The notes under the pieces were generated by a model, which saw only the letters and a program-made list of their open reading frames with translations, was not told the origin of the DNA and did not search any database. This document shows positions 32,253-41,802 of a stretch of 64,000 nt of DNA, piece after piece. A program made the translations under genes and the position numbers. Origin of the DNA: JANNPJ01 sp965200525 (lineage in GTDB: Bacteria > Actinomycetota > Actinomycetes > Actinomycetales > Kineosporiaceae); contig OZ241368.1 of assembly GCA_965200525.1 (NCBI GenBank), forward strand, positions 5,828,001-5,892,000, written 5' to 3'. Within the stretch, counting starts at the first letter, position 1, and every line of letters starts with the position of its first letter.

Positions 32253-32663
32253 ATGGGCGCCAGGAGCAAGGCCCGCAAGCGGGCCCTCGACGTCCTGTTC
32301 GAGGCCGATCAGCGCGGGGTCGACCCGATCACCCTGATGGCCGACCGCAAGACTCGAGGCGGCGGCGAGACGCCGCTGGGGGAGTACTCGATCGAGCTGG
32401 TCGAGGGGGTCAGCGCGAACGTCGAGCGCATCGACGAGCTGCTGTCCACGTACTCGCACGGCTGGACCCTGGAGCGGATGCCGGCCGTCGACCGGGCCGT
32501 GCTGCGCCTGGGCGCCTGGGAGCTGCTGTTCAACGACGACGTGCCCGACGCGGTGGCGATCGACGAGGCCGTCGACCTGGCCCGGGCGCTGTCCACGGAC
32601 GACTCGCCCGGCTTCGTCAACGGCCTGCTGGGTCGCCTGCTCGAGGTGAAAGCGACGTCCTAG
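32253..32663 (+). CDS. nusB: Transcription antitermination factor NusB
   Basis: 136 residues, all-helical NusB fold: ARSKARKRALDVLFEADQRG, LVEGVSANVERIDELLSTYS, LERMPAVDRAVLRLGAWELL, VPDAVAIDEAVDLARALST, GFVNGLLGRL. Binds boxA RNA with NusE during rRNA transcription. It follows efp by 37 bases, the usual actinobacterial pair, and is transcribed toward bldD. Confidence 0.95.
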   Translation: MGARSKARKRALDVLFEADQRGVDPITLMADRKTRGGGETPLGEYSIELVEGVSANVERIDELLSTYSHGWTLERMPAVDRAVLRLGAWELLFNDDVPDAVAIDEAVDLARALSTDDSPGFVNGLLGRLLEVKATS

Positions 32664-32741
32664 AACGAAAAAGCGACGTCGCGAACGAACCCGACGTCGT
32701 GAGGTAGGAACGTCCCGCGACAACGGGTCGGTCCTGCCCGG

Positions 32742-32797
32742 CGGGTGCGGTCGCCGCGGCCCACGTGATCACACGTGAGTCGTGGCAGCCGCACCCG
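32742..32797. terminator. Inverted repeat between converging nusB and bldD
   Basis: CGGGTGCGG (32742-32750) pairs with CCGCACCCG (32789-32797). The intervening bases contain a smaller inverted pair (CACGTG...CACGTG). Its place between convergent genes suggests a bidirectional terminator. Confidence 0.5.
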
Positions 32798-32812
32798 ACG
32801 GAGCAGGAGAAA

Positions 32813-33310
32813 TCAGTCCTCGGAGGCGACAGCCCGCCGAGCGTCCGCGTTGAGCACTCCCCAAGTGATCAACTGTTCGGCCAGTACGGCCGGCGGAACG
32901 TCGTAGATGACGGCGAGGGTACGCAGGTCGTCGGTGCGAATCGAGAGCACCTTGCCGTTGTAGTCACCCCGCTGACCCTGGATCGTCGCCGCATAGCGGG
33001 CCAGCGGACCGGCCTTCTCTGCGGGGACGGACTGCAGCCGCTCGAGGTCAAGGACCAACTTCGGCGGCGGCTCACTGCTTCCGGTCGGTGCCGCGTCAGG
33101 CAGTAACGCCTGAACCGGCACTCCGTAGAAGTCGGCCAGTTCGGCCAGCCTCTGAACGGTGACCGCACGGTCGCCCCGTTCGTAGGATCCGACCACGACC
33201 GCCTTCCAGCGACCCTCGGACTTCTCTTCGACCCCGTGAAGGGACAGCCCCTGCTGGGTACGGATCCCACGCAGGCGGGCGCCCAGCGCCCTGGCGTAAT
33301 CAGATGCCAT
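32813..33310 (-). CDS. bldD: BldD-type c-di-GMP-responsive developmental repressor
   Basis: 165 residues, closely matching BldD along its whole length. The N-terminal XRE helix-turn-helix covers LRGIRTQQGLSLHGVEEKSE and VVGSYERGDRAVTVQRLAEL. The C-terminal domain has PPPKLVLDLERL and the c-di-GMP-binding signature RGD (114-116)-X8-RTDD (125-128), spaced as in Streptomyces, where the second part is RQDD. In Streptomyces, tetrameric c-di-GMP dimerises BldD on sporulation promoters. ATG at 33310 matches the family start; GTG at 33325 adds five residues. Divergent from pyrR. Confidence 0.95.
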   Translation of the reverse strand: MASDYARALGARLRGIRTQQGLSLHGVEEKSEGRWKAVVVGSYERGDRAVTVQRLAELADFYGVPVQALLPDAAPTGSSEPPPKLVLDLERLQSVPAEKAGPLARYAATIQGQRGDYNGKVLSIRTDDLRTLAVIYDVPPAVLAEQLITWGVLNADARRAVASED

Positions 33311-33486
33311 AACCCTGATGGTCACGGAGAGTTACTCCGCTCGTCAAGCCAGATCGGGGAATTGGTCAAAGGTTTTCGCCACTCGGCGTAGGCGAACCGG
33401 TCCCGAGGCTCACGCCCGGTCACCGGCTGGTAGTGTCGAAGCGCCGAATCATTGGCGAAAGCAGTACATACGGCCAGTCCTTTAAC

Positions 33487-33514
33487 GATCCGTCCCGTGA
33501 GGCGGAAAAGGAGG
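33487..33514 (+). promoter_or_regulatory. PyrR-binding leader hairpin overlapping the pyrR ribosome-binding site
   Basis: GATCCGTCCCGTGAGGCGG (33487-33505) forms a bulged stem (CCG.CC with GGCGG) capped by CGUGA. It resembles the UCCnGnGAGGC element bound by PyrR-UMP. It abuts AAAAGGAGG (33507-33514), so binding would hide the ribosome-binding site, giving translational feedback. No antiterminator/terminator pair is visible. Confidence 0.55.
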
Positions 33515-33522
33515 TCGACGTC

Positions 33523-34140
33523 ATGTCGCCCGCACGCCCTGCAATCGAGCCCCCCGATCCGTCGCCGTCCGCGTTGCCCCCGCCGGGCTCGCCGGCCGTC
33601 GCCGACGAGCGCCTGGTGCTGGAGTCCGCCGAGATCAACCGGGCTCTGAGCCGGATCGCCCACGAGATCCTGGAGCGCAACAAGGGGGCCGGCGGCCTGG
33701 TGCTACTGGGCATCCCGACCCGCGGCGTCCACCTGGCCCGGCGGCTGGCCCGCCGGCTGGCCGAGATCGAGGGCACCGTGGTCCCGGTCGGCGCCCTCGA
33801 CGTCACCATGCACCGCGACGACCTGCGCCGGCAGCCGATCCGCACGATCGCCGCGACCGAGGTCCCCGAGGGCGGGATCGACGAGAAGGTCGTCGTCCTG
33901 GTCGACGACGTGCTCTACTCCGGCCGGACCATCCGGGCCGCCCTCGACGCCCTGTCCGACCTGGGCCGGCCGCGGGCCGTGCGGCTGGCCGTCCTGGTCG
34001 ACCGCGGCCATCGTGAGCTGCCGATCCGGGCCGACCACGTGGGCAAGAACCTGCCCACCGCCCAGACCGAGCGGGTCCGGGTCCGGTTGCGCGAGGTGGA
34101 CGGCGACGACGCGGTCGCGATCGTCGGGGGGCCGGTATGA
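33523..34140 (+). CDS. pyrR: PyrR bifunctional pyrimidine operon regulator / uracil phosphoribosyltransferase
   Basis: 205 residues. After a Pro-rich N-terminus of about 30 residues comes the PRTase fold: VLESAEINRALSRIAHEILE, LVLLGIPTRGVHLARRLARR, GALDVTMHRDDL, and the PRPP loop VVLVDDVLYSGRTIRAALDA, then LAVLVDRGHRELPIRADHVG. ATG 33523 has a perfect AAGGAGG; the longer frame is rejected. First gene of the pyrimidine operon, overlapping pyrB by 4 bases. Confidence 0.96.
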   Translation: MSPARPAIEPPDPSPSALPPPGSPAVADERLVLESAEINRALSRIAHEILERNKGAGGLVLLGIPTRGVHLARRLARRLAEIEGTVVPVGALDVTMHRDDLRRQPIRTIAATEVPEGGIDEKVVVLVDDVLYSGRTIRAALDALSDLGRPRAVRLAVLVDRGHRELPIRADHVGKNLPTAQTERVRVRLREVDGDDAVAIVGGPV

Positions 34141-35099
34141 AGCACCTGCTCTCCGCGGGCGACCTGGATCGGGCCGCCGCCGTCGACGTGCTCGACGTGG
34201 CCGAGCAGATGGCCGCCACCCAGCAGCGGGAGATCAAGAAGCTACCCACCCTGCGCGGGCGGACCGTGGTCAACCTGTTCTACGAGGACTCCACCCGGAC
34301 CCGGATCTCGTTCGAGGCGGCGGCCAAGCGGCTGTCCGCCGATGTGATCAACTTCTCGGCCAAGGGCTCCAGCGTGTCCAAGGGCGAGAGCCTGAAGGAC
34401 ACCGCGCTGACCCTGAAGGCGATGGGCGCTGACGCCGTGGTGGTCCGCCACCCCGACTCGGGCGCCCCGCACCGGCTGGCGCACGCCGGCTGGATCCCCG
34501 GTTCGGTGGTCAACGCCGGCGACGGCACCCACGAGCACCCGACCCAGGCCCTGCTGGACGCCTTCACCCTGCGCCGGCACCTCACCGCCGGGGGCCCGGG
34601 CCGCTCGATCGGGGCCGATCTGACCGGCACGCGGATCGCCATCGTCGGCGACGTGCTGCACAGCCGGGTGGCCCGGTCCAACCTGCTGCTGCTGCACACC
34701 CTGGGGGCCGAGGTGGTGCTGGTCGCGCCGCCGACCCTGCTGCCGGTCGAAATCGGCGCCTGGCCCTGCACCACCTCGTACGATCTGGACGACGTGGTCA
34801 GCGGGGGTCACGGCGACCTGGACGCGGTGATGATGCTGCGGGTCCAGCAGGAACGGATGACCGCCGCCTACTTCCCGAGTGTGCGGGAGTACTCGCGCCG
34901 GTACGGGTTGGACGCCCGCCGGATGAAGTTGCTGCCTGACCACGCGCTGGTGATGCACCCGGGCCCGATGAACCGTGGACTGGAGATCTCCGCCGAGGCC
35001 GCCGACTCGGCCCGCTCGACCATCGTCGAGCAGGTCGCCAACGGCGTCTCGGTGCGGATGGCCGTCCTGTACCTACTGCTGTCAGGAGAGGGCTCATGA
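34137..35099 (+). CDS. pyrB: Aspartate carbamoyltransferase catalytic chain
   Basis: 320 residues; carbamoyl phosphate plus aspartate to carbamoyl-aspartate. Carbamoyl-phosphate loop FYEDSTRTRISFE, SSVSKGESLKDT, VVRHPDSGAPHRLA, HPTQALLDAFTL, then MLRVQQERM and MHPGPMNRGLEI in the aspartate domain. No pyrI is present, as usual in actinobacteria. ATG 34137 overlaps the pyrR stop. Confidence 0.97.
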   Translation: MKHLLSAGDLDRAAAVDVLDVAEQMAATQQREIKKLPTLRGRTVVNLFYEDSTRTRISFEAAAKRLSADVINFSAKGSSVSKGESLKDTALTLKAMGADAVVVRHPDSGAPHRLAHAGWIPGSVVNAGDGTHEHPTQALLDAFTLRRHLTAGGPGRSIGADLTGTRIAIVGDVLHSRVARSNLLLLHTLGAEVVLVAPPTLLPVEIGAWPCTTSYDLDDVVSGGHGDLDAVMMLRVQQERMTAAYFPSVREYSRRYGLDARRMKLLPDHALVMHPGPMNRGLEISAEAADSARSTIVEQVANGVSVRMAVLYLLLSGEGS

Positions 35100-36403
35100 G
35101 CCAGACGTACCTGATCAAGGGCGCCCGGCCGCTCGGGGCCGACCCGATCGACCTGCTGATCTCGGACGGCGTGATCGCCGACCTGGGCACGGGTCTGAGC
35201 GCGGCCGGCGCCCGGGTGGTCGAGGCCGACGGCCTGATCGCCCTGCCCGGCCTGGTCGACCTGCACACCCACCTGCGCGAACCCGGCCGCGAGGACGCCG
35301 AGACGGTCGAGTCCGGCAGCCGGGCGGCGGCGCTGGGCGGCTGGACCGCCGTGCACGCGATGGCCAACACCGACCCGGTGGCCGACACCGCCGGCGTGGT
35401 CGAGCAGGTCTGGCGGCTGGGCCGCCGGGCCGGCTGGGTCGACGTGCGCCCGGTCGGCGCGGTCACCGTCGGGCTGGGCGGCGAGCGCCTGGCCGAGCTG
35501 GGCGCGATGGCCGACTCGGCCGCCGGTGTCGTCGTCTTCTCGGACGACGGGCAGTGCGTCTGGGACGCCGTCCTGATGCGCCGGGCGCTGGAGTACGTCA
35601 AGGCGTTCGACGGCGTCGTCGCCCAGCACGCCCAGGAGCCCCGGCTGACCGAGAACGCCCAGATGCACGAGGGCGAGGTGTCGGCCGCGCTCGGGCTGAC
35701 CGGCTGGCCGGCCGTGGCCGAGGAGGCGATCATCGCCCGGGACGTGCTGCTGGCCGGGCACGTCGGCTCGCGGCTGCACGTCTGCCACGTCTCGACGGCC
35801 GGCTCGGTGGAGATCATCCGCTGGGCCAAGGGCCGGGGGATCGATGTCACGGCCGAGGTGACCCCGCACCACCTGCTGCTCACCGACGAGCTGGTCCGCA
35901 CCTACGACCCGGTCTACAAGGTGAACCCGCCGTTGCGGAGCGAAGCTGATGTGATGGCCGTCCGGGCCGGACTGGCCGACGGCACGATCGACATCGTGGC
36001 CACCGACCACGCCCCGCATCCGGTCGAGGCCAAGGACTGCGAGTGGGGCACGGCCGCGATGGGCATGACCGGTCTGGAGACGGCCCTGTCGGTGGTCCAG
36101 GAGGCGATGGTCGACACCGGCCTGCTCGACTGGGCCCAGGTCGCGGACCGGATGTCGGCCACCCCGGCCCGGATCGGGCGGGTCCACGACCAGGGCCGGC
36201 CCCTGGCCGTCGGCGAGCCGGCTCACCTGACCCTGATCGACCCGGCGGCCCAGTGGGTCTGCGATCCGGCCGCCATGGCCACGTCCGGGCGCAACTCGCC
36301 GCTGCGCGGGCGCAAGCTCAGCGGCCGGGTGGTCGCCACCTTCTACGGCGGGCGGGCCACCGTGCTCGACGCCGAACTCACCGAACCCGCGGAGCGGTCA
36401 TGA
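35096..36403 (+). CDS. pyrC: Dihydroorotase
   Basis: 435 residues, type I amidohydrolase dihydroorotase. Metal-binding LVDLHTHLREPGREDAETVE near residue 55, AMANTDPVAD, FSDDGQCVWD, QHAQEPRL, VCHVSTAGSVEIIRWAKG, TAEVTPHHLLLTD, VNPPLRSEADV and TDHAPHPVEAKD. ATG 35096 overlaps the pyrB stop (ATGA), and the stop overlaps carA likewise. Many actinobacteria have a small membrane-protein gene between pyrC and carA; it is absent here. Confidence 0.97.
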   Translation: MSQTYLIKGARPLGADPIDLLISDGVIADLGTGLSAAGARVVEADGLIALPGLVDLHTHLREPGREDAETVESGSRAAALGGWTAVHAMANTDPVADTAGVVEQVWRLGRRAGWVDVRPVGAVTVGLGGERLAELGAMADSAAGVVVFSDDGQCVWDAVLMRRALEYVKAFDGVVAQHAQEPRLTENAQMHEGEVSAALGLTGWPAVAEEAIIARDVLLAGHVGSRLHVCHVSTAGSVEIIRWAKGRGIDVTAEVTPHHLLLTDELVRTYDPVYKVNPPLRSEADVMAVRAGLADGTIDIVATDHAPHPVEAKDCEWGTAAMGMTGLETALSVVQEAMVDTGLLDWAQVADRMSATPARIGRVHDQGRPLAVGEPAHLTLIDPAAQWVCDPAAMATSGRNSPLRGRKLSGRVVATFYGGRATVLDAELTEPAERS

Positions 36404-37548
36404 CCAACGACGCACTGCTGATCCTCGAAGACGGCCGGCACTGGAGCGGGCAGGCCTACGGCGCTGCCGGCAGCACGGTCGGCGAGGCCGTCTTCACCAC
36501 CGGGATGACCGGCTACCAGGAGACCCTGACCGACCCGTCGTACCACCGGCAGGTCGTCGTGATGACCTCACCGCACGTCGGCAACACCGGCGTGAACGGC
36601 GAGGACGGCGAGTCGGCCCGGATCTGGGTGTCCGGCTACGTGGTCCGCGATCCGGCCCGCCGCGCGTCCAACTGGCGCTCCACCGGTGAGCTGACCGACG
36701 AGCTGGCCCGCCAGGGCGTGGTCGGCATCAGCGGCGTCGACACCCGGGCGATCACCCGGCACCTGCGCGAGCGCGGTGCCATGCGGGTCGGCATCTTCTC
36801 CGGCGAGGCGCTGGAGGCCGAGTCCGGCCGGCGCAGCGTGGCCGAACTGCTGGCCACCGTCCGGGCCGCTCCCGAGATGTCCGGGGCCGACCTGTCGGCC
36901 GAGGTCAGCACCGCCGACAGCTACCTGGTGCCGGCCGTGGGCGAACGCCGGTTCAGGGTCGCCGCGCTCGACCTCGGGATCAAGACGATGACGCCGCGCC
37001 GGATGGCCGAGCGGGGGATCGACGTCCACGTGCTGCCCTCGCTGGCGAGCCTGGACGACGTGCTCGCGGTGCAGCCGGACGGCGTCTTCTTCTCCAACGG
37101 CCCGGGCGACCCGGGCGCGGCCGACGCGCAGGTCGAACTGCTGCGCCAGGTGCTGGAGCGCCGGCTGCCGTTCTTCGGGATCTGCTTCGGCAACCAGTTG
37201 CTCGGCCGGGCGCTGGGCTTCGGGACCTACAAGCTCGGCTACGGCCACCGCGGGATCAACCAGCCGGTGCTCGACCGGGCCACCGGCCGGGTCGAGGTGA
37301 CCGCCCACAACCACGGTTTCGCCGTCGACGCGCCGCTGGACGAGATCAGCGACACCCCCTTCGGCCGGGCCGAGGTGAGCCACGTCTGCCTCAACGACCA
37401 GGTGGTGGAGGGGCTCAACCTGCTCGAGACACCCGCGTTCTCGGTGCAGTACCACCCGGAGGCGGCGGCCGGCCCGCACGATGCCGGCTACCTCTTCGAC
37501 CGGTTCACCGCACTGATGGAGGGGAGCTCCGATGCCCAGAAGAACTGA
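36400..37548 (+). CDS. carA: Carbamoyl-phosphate synthase small chain (glutaminase)
   Basis: 382 residues. The N-terminal domain has TGMTGYQETLTDPSYHRQVV and GVVGISGVDTRAITRHLRE. The C-terminal class I glutaminase has FFSNGPGDPG, the catalytic Cys in FFGICFGNQLLGRALG, the HRGINQPV loop, and His-Glu in VQYHPEAAAGPHD. ATG 36400 overlaps the pyrC stop. The 3' end overlaps carB by 17 bases in another frame. Confidence 0.97.
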   Translation: MTNDALLILEDGRHWSGQAYGAAGSTVGEAVFTTGMTGYQETLTDPSYHRQVVVMTSPHVGNTGVNGEDGESARIWVSGYVVRDPARRASNWRSTGELTDELARQGVVGISGVDTRAITRHLRERGAMRVGIFSGEALEAESGRRSVAELLATVRAAPEMSGADLSAEVSTADSYLVPAVGERRFRVAALDLGIKTMTPRRMAERGIDVHVLPSLASLDDVLAVQPDGVFFSNGPGDPGAADAQVELLRQVLERRLPFFGICFGNQLLGRALGFGTYKLGYGHRGINQPVLDRATGRVEVTAHNHGFAVDAPLDEISDTPFGRAEVSHVCLNDQVVEGLNLLETPAFSVQYHPEAAAGPHDAGYLFDRFTALMEGSSDAQKN

Positions 37549-40500
37549 TCTGAAGAGCGTCCTGGTGATCGGCTCCGGTCCGATCGTGATCGGGCAGGCC
37601 TGCGAGTTCGACTACAGCGGCACCCAGGCCTGCCGGGTGCTGCAGGAGGAGGGCCTGCGGGTCATCCTGGTCAACTCCAACCCGGCCACGATCATGACCG
37701 ACCCGGAGTTCGCCGACGCCACCTACATCGAGCCGATCACGGCCGAGGTGGTCGAGGCGATCATCGCCAAGGAACGCCCGGACGCGCTGCTGGCCACCCT
37801 GGGCGGGCAGACCGCGCTGAATACGGCCATGGAACTGCACGCGGCCGGCGTCCTGGACAAGTACGGCGTCGAGCTGATCGGGGCCAACGTGGCCGCGATC
37901 GAGGCCGGCGAGGACCGCCAGCTGTTCAAGGGCGTGGTCGACGCCGTCCGGACCAAGTACGGCCTGGACGCCTCGGTGGCCCGCAGCTTCGTCTGCCACT
38001 CGATGGCCGACTGCGTGGCCGCGACCGAGCAGCTCGGCTACCCGGTGGTGGTCCGGCCGTCGTTCACGATGGGCGGGCTCGGCTCCGGGATCGCCTACGA
38101 CGCCACCGACCTGGAGCGGATCGCCGGGGCCGGCCTGCACTACTCGCCGACCACCGAGGTGCTCCTGGAGGAGTCGATCATCGGCTGGAAGGAGTACGAG
38201 CTCGAGCTGATGCGCGACCACAACGACAACGTGGTGGTGGTCTGCTCGATCGAGAACCTCGACCCGATGGGCGTGCACACCGGCGACTCGATCACGGTGG
38301 CGCCGGCGCTGACCCTGACCGACCGGGAGTACCAGAAGCTGCGCGACATCGGCATCGCCGTGATCCGCGAGGTCGGCGTCGACACCGGCGGCTGCAACAT
38401 CCAGTTCGCGGTCGACCCGGCCGACGGGCGGGTGATCGTGATCGAGATGAACCCCCGGGTGTCCCGCTCGTCCGCGCTGGCCTCGAAGGCCACCGGTTTC
38501 CCGATCGCCAAGATCGCGGCCCGTCTTGCCGTCGGCTACGCGCTGGACGAGATCCCGAACGACATCACCCGCAAGACGCCGGCCTCGTTCGAGCCGACCC
38601 TCGACTACGTCGTGGTCAAGGTGCCACGGTTCGCGTTCGAGAAGTTCCCGGCGGCCGACCCGACCCTGACCACCACGATGAAGTCGGTCGGCGAGGCGAT
38701 GGCGATCGGCCGCTGCTTCACCGAGGCGCTGCAGAAGGCGCTGCGCTCGCTGGAGAAGCGCGGGGCCACGTTCCACTGGGACGGCCCGGTTCCGGCCGGA
38801 GCCGAGCTCGAGGCGCTGCTGCAGTCGATCAAGCGCCCGACCGAGGACCGGCTGCTCGGCGTCCAGCAGGCGATCCGGGGCGGGGCCTCGATCGAGCGGC
38901 TGTTCGAGGCGACCAAGATCGACCCGTGGTTCCTCGACCAGCTGATGCTGATCGAGGAGGTGGCGACCAAGGTCCGCACGGCCGACGCGCTCACCCCGGA
39001 CCTGCTCCGGGAGGCCAAGCGGCATGGTTTCTCCGACGCCCAGCTGGCCTCGCTGCGCGGCATGAGCGAGGACGTCGTGCGCGGCGTCCGGCACGCGCTC
39101 GGGGTGCGCCCGGTCTACAAGACGGTCGACACCTGCGCGGCCGAGTTCGCCGCGACCACGCCGTACCACTACTCGTCCTACGACGAGGAGGACGAGGTCA
39201 CGCCGTCCGACCGGCGCAAGGTGATCATCCTCGGCTCGGGGCCGAACCGGATCGGGCAGGGCGTGGAGTTCGACTACTCCTGCGTGCACGCCTCCTTCGC
39301 GCTGCGCGACGCGGGCTACGAGACGATCATGGTCAACTGCAACCCGGAGACGGTCTCCACCGACTACGACACCTCCGACCGGCTCTACTTCGAACCGCTC
39401 ACCCTGGAGGACGTGCTCGAGGTGGTGCACGCCGAGACCCGCTCGGGCGAGCTGGTCGGCGTCATCGTGCAGCTCGGCGGGCAGACCCCGCTCGGCCTGG
39501 CGGCGGCCCTGAAGGCGGCCGGCGTGCCGATCGTCGGGACGTCGCCGGAGGCCATCCACCTGGCCGAGCACCGGGGCGCCTTCGGGCAGGTGCTGGCCAA
39601 CGCCGGCCTGCCCGCGCCGAAGCACGGCACCGCCAGCAGCTTCGCCGGGGCCAAGAAGATCGCCGACGAGATCGGTTACCCGGTGCTGATCCGGCCCTCC
39701 TTCGTGCTCGGCGGCCGGGGCATGGAGATCGTCTACGACGAGCCCCAGCTGGCCGACTACATCACCCGCTCGACCGAGATCAGCCCGGAGCACCCGGTGC
39801 TGGTCGACCGGTTCCTCGACGACGCGATCGAGATCGACGTCGACGCGCTGTTCGACGGCACCGAGATGTACCTCGGCGGGGTGATGGAGCACATCGAGGA
39901 GGCCGGCATCCACAGCGGTGACTCGGCCTGCGTGCTGCCGCCGGTCACCCTGGGCGCCACCGACGTCGGCCGGGTCCGGGCCAGCACCGAGGCGATCGCC
40001 CGCGGGGTCGGGGTCATCGGGCTGCTGAACGTGCAGTTCGCGCTGGCCCACGGCGTCCTCTACGTGCTGGAGGCCAACCCCCGGGCCAGCCGGACGGCGC
40101 CGTTCGTGTCCAAGGCCACGGCGGTGCCGCTGGCCAAGGCGGCGGCCCGGATCATGCTCGGCTCGAGCATCGCCGAGCTGCGGGCCGAGGGCATGCTGCC
40201 GGCCTTCGGCGACGGCGGGAACCTGCCGCCCGAGTCGCCGGTCTCGGTCAAGGAGGCGGTGCTGCCGTTCAAGCGGTTCCGCACCCCCGAGGGCAAGGTG
40301 GTCGACAGCCTGCTCGGCCCGGAGATGCGCTCGACCGGCGAGGTGATGGGGATCGACGTCGACTTCCCGCACGCCTTCGCCAAGTCTCAGGCCGCGGCCT
40401 ACGGCGGGCTGCCCGACAGCGGCACGGTGTTCGTCTCGGTGGCCGACATCGACAAGCGGGCGATGATCTTCCCGGTCAAGCGGCTGGCCGACCTCGGCTT

Positions 40501-40897
40501 CGAGATCCTGGCCACCGAGGGCACGGCCGACGTGCTGCGGCGCAACGGGATCGCCTCGACCCGGGTGCGCAAGCACCGCCAGGGTCGAGGCCCGGACGGC
40601 GAGCCGACCGTGGTCGACCGGATCATCGCCGGCGAGGTCGGCATGGTGATCAACACCCCCTCCGGGCCGGCCGCGCGGCAGGACGGCTACGAGATCCGGG
40701 CGGCCACGACGTCGGTCGACCGGCCCATGATCACCACGATCCAGCAGTTCTCGGCCGCGGTCCAGGCGATCGAGGCGGCCCGCAACGAGCCGGTCCGGGT
40801 GACCTCGATCCAGGATCACGGCATCCGGTTGCGCGAGCTGCGGGCGATCCAGGACGCCGAGGAGCAGGCCGAGACCGCGCGGAAGGTGTTCCCGTGA
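37532..40897 (+). CDS. carB: Carbamoyl-phosphate synthase large chain
   Basis: 1121 residues, the usual duplicated ATP-grasp enzyme. Half 1 begins VLVIGSGPIVIGQACEFDYS and has VVRPSFTMGGLGSGIA and VIEMNPRVSRSSALASKATG. Half 2 begins near residue 565 (VIILGSGPNRIGQGVEFDYS) with LIRPSFVLGGRGMEIVYDEP and VLEANPRASRTAPFVSKATA. The C-terminal MGS-like allosteric domain contains ADLGFEILATEGTADVLRRN and VDRIIAGEVGMVINTPSG. ATG 37532 lies inside the carA end, so coupling is likely. Confidence 0.98.
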   Translation: MPRRTDLKSVLVIGSGPIVIGQACEFDYSGTQACRVLQEEGLRVILVNSNPATIMTDPEFADATYIEPITAEVVEAIIAKERPDALLATLGGQTALNTAMELHAAGVLDKYGVELIGANVAAIEAGEDRQLFKGVVDAVRTKYGLDASVARSFVCHSMADCVAATEQLGYPVVVRPSFTMGGLGSGIAYDATDLERIAGAGLHYSPTTEVLLEESIIGWKEYELELMRDHNDNVVVVCSIENLDPMGVHTGDSITVAPALTLTDREYQKLRDIGIAVIREVGVDTGGCNIQFAVDPADGRVIVIEMNPRVSRSSALASKATGFPIAKIAARLAVGYALDEIPNDITRKTPASFEPTLDYVVVKVPRFAFEKFPAADPTLTTTMKSVGEAMAIGRCFTEALQKALRSLEKRGATFHWDGPVPAGAELEALLQSIKRPTEDRLLGVQQAIRGGASIERLFEATKIDPWFLDQLMLIEEVATKVRTADALTPDLLREAKRHGFSDAQLASLRGMSEDVVRGVRHALGVRPVYKTVDTCAAEFAATTPYHYSSYDEEDEVTPSDRRKVIILGSGPNRIGQGVEFDYSCVHASFALRDAGYETIMVNCNPETVSTDYDTSDRLYFEPLTLEDVLEVVHAETRSGELVGVIVQLGGQTPLGLAAALKAAGVPIVGTSPEAIHLAEHRGAFGQVLANAGLPAPKHGTASSFAGAKKIADEIGYPVLIRPSFVLGGRGMEIVYDEPQLADYITRSTEISPEHPVLVDRFLDDAIEIDVDALFDGTEMYLGGVMEHIEEAGIHSGDSACVLPPVTLGATDVGRVRASTEAIARGVGVIGLLNVQFALAHGVLYVLEANPRASRTAPFVSKATAVPLAKAAARIMLGSSIAELRAEGMLPAFGDGGNLPPESPVSVKEAVLPFKRFRTPEGKVVDSLLGPEMRSTGEVMGIDVDFPHAFAKSQAAAYGGLPDSGTVFVSVADIDKRAMIFPVKRLADLGFEILATEGTADVLRRNGIASTRVRKHRQGRGPDGEPTVVDRIIAGEVGMVINTPSGPAARQDGYEIRAATTSVDRPMITTIQQFSAAVQAIEAARNEPVRVTSIQDHGIRLRELRAIQDAEEQAETARKVFP

Positions 40898-41802
40898 GCC
40901 CGGCGGTCGCGGCGGGCGGCCCGGTCGACAGCTTCGCGGGTGCGGCGGGCGGGCCCGTCGACGCGGTCGTGACGTTCGGGGCCCGGCTGCGGACGGCGAC
41001 CGACAAGTTCGGCCCGCTCTGCGTCGGCATCGACCCGCACCCGGGCCTGCTGGAGCGATGGGGCCTGAGTCACGACGTCGACGGCCTGCGGCGGTTCGCC
41101 GGCACCGTGGTCGAGGCGCTGGCCGACCGGGTGGCGGTGCTCAAACCGCAGGCGGCGTTCTTCGAGGCCCACGGCTCGACCGGAGTCGCCGTCCTGGAGG
41201 ACGTGATCGCCGCGACCCGCCAGGCCGGCGGGCTGAGCATCGTGGACGCCAAGCGGGGCGACATCGGCTCGACCATGAGCGCCTATGCCCAGGCCTACGC
41301 CGGGGCGGGTTCCAGCCTGGCCGGCGACGCGGTCACGGTCTCGCCGTACCTCGGCTTCGAGTCGTTGCGACCGCTGCTGGCGCTGGCCGCCGAGACCGGG
41401 CGGGGGGTGTTCGTGCTGGCCCTGACCTCCAACCCGGAGGGCCCGTCGGTGCAGCACGCCCGGGCCGCCGACGGTCGGACCGTGGCTCAGACCGTGATCG
41501 ACGCCGTCGCGGCCGAGAACGCCGCGGCCCGGCCGCTGGGGTCGGTCGGCGTGGTGGTCGGGGCGACCATCACCGGCGCCGGCCGCCACCACGTGTTCAC
41601 CGACCTCAACGGCCCGATCCTGGCCCCCGGGATCGGCGCCCAGGGGGCCACCGCGGCCGATCTGAGGGCGGTCTTCGGCTCGGCCGTGCCGCACGTGCTG
41701 CCCAACACCAGTCGCGAGGTGCTGAGCGCCGGCCCGACCGTGGCCGGCCTGCGCGACGCGGCCGACCGCGCCCTGCAAGCCGTCACCGCCGCCCTCCTCT
41801 GA
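40894..41802 (+). CDS. pyrF: Orotidine 5'-phosphate decarboxylase (type 2)
   Basis: 302 residues, of the longer actinobacterial OMP decarboxylase subfamily: GPLCVGIDPHPGLLERWGL, VAVLKPQAAFFEAHGSTGVA, and the catalytic DAKRGDIGSTMSAYAQAY, then VFVLALTSNPEG, GVVVGATITGAGRH, ILAPGIGAQGATAADL. GTG 40894 overlaps the carB stop. The stop codon itself lies in the first of three 16-base repeats. Last gene of the pyrimidine operon; pyrD is not in the window. Confidence 0.95.
   Translation: MSPAVAAGGPVDSFAGAAGGPVDAVVTFGARLRTATDKFGPLCVGIDPHPGLLERWGLSHDVDGLRRFAGTVVEALADRVAVLKPQAAFFEAHGSTGVAVLEDVIAATRQAGGLSIVDAKRGDIGSTMSAYAQAYAGAGSSLAGDAVTVSPYLGFESLRPLLALAAETGRGVFVLALTSNPEGPSVQHARAADGRTVAQTVIDAVAAENAAARPLGSVGVVVGATITGAGRHHVFTDLNGPILAPGIGAQGATAADLRAVFGSAVPHVLPNTSREVLSAGPTVAGLRDAADRALQAVTAALL

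Noticed and set aside
33311..33350. BldD autoregulatory box upstream of bldD (TGAC...GTAA on the minus strand)
   Set aside because: The half-sites are 7 bases apart rather than the 5 expected for the BldD consensus.
37532..37548. Programmed frameshift at the 17-base carA/carB overlap
   Set aside because: Both proteins are full-length with their own start and stop; ordinary translational coupling explains the overlap.
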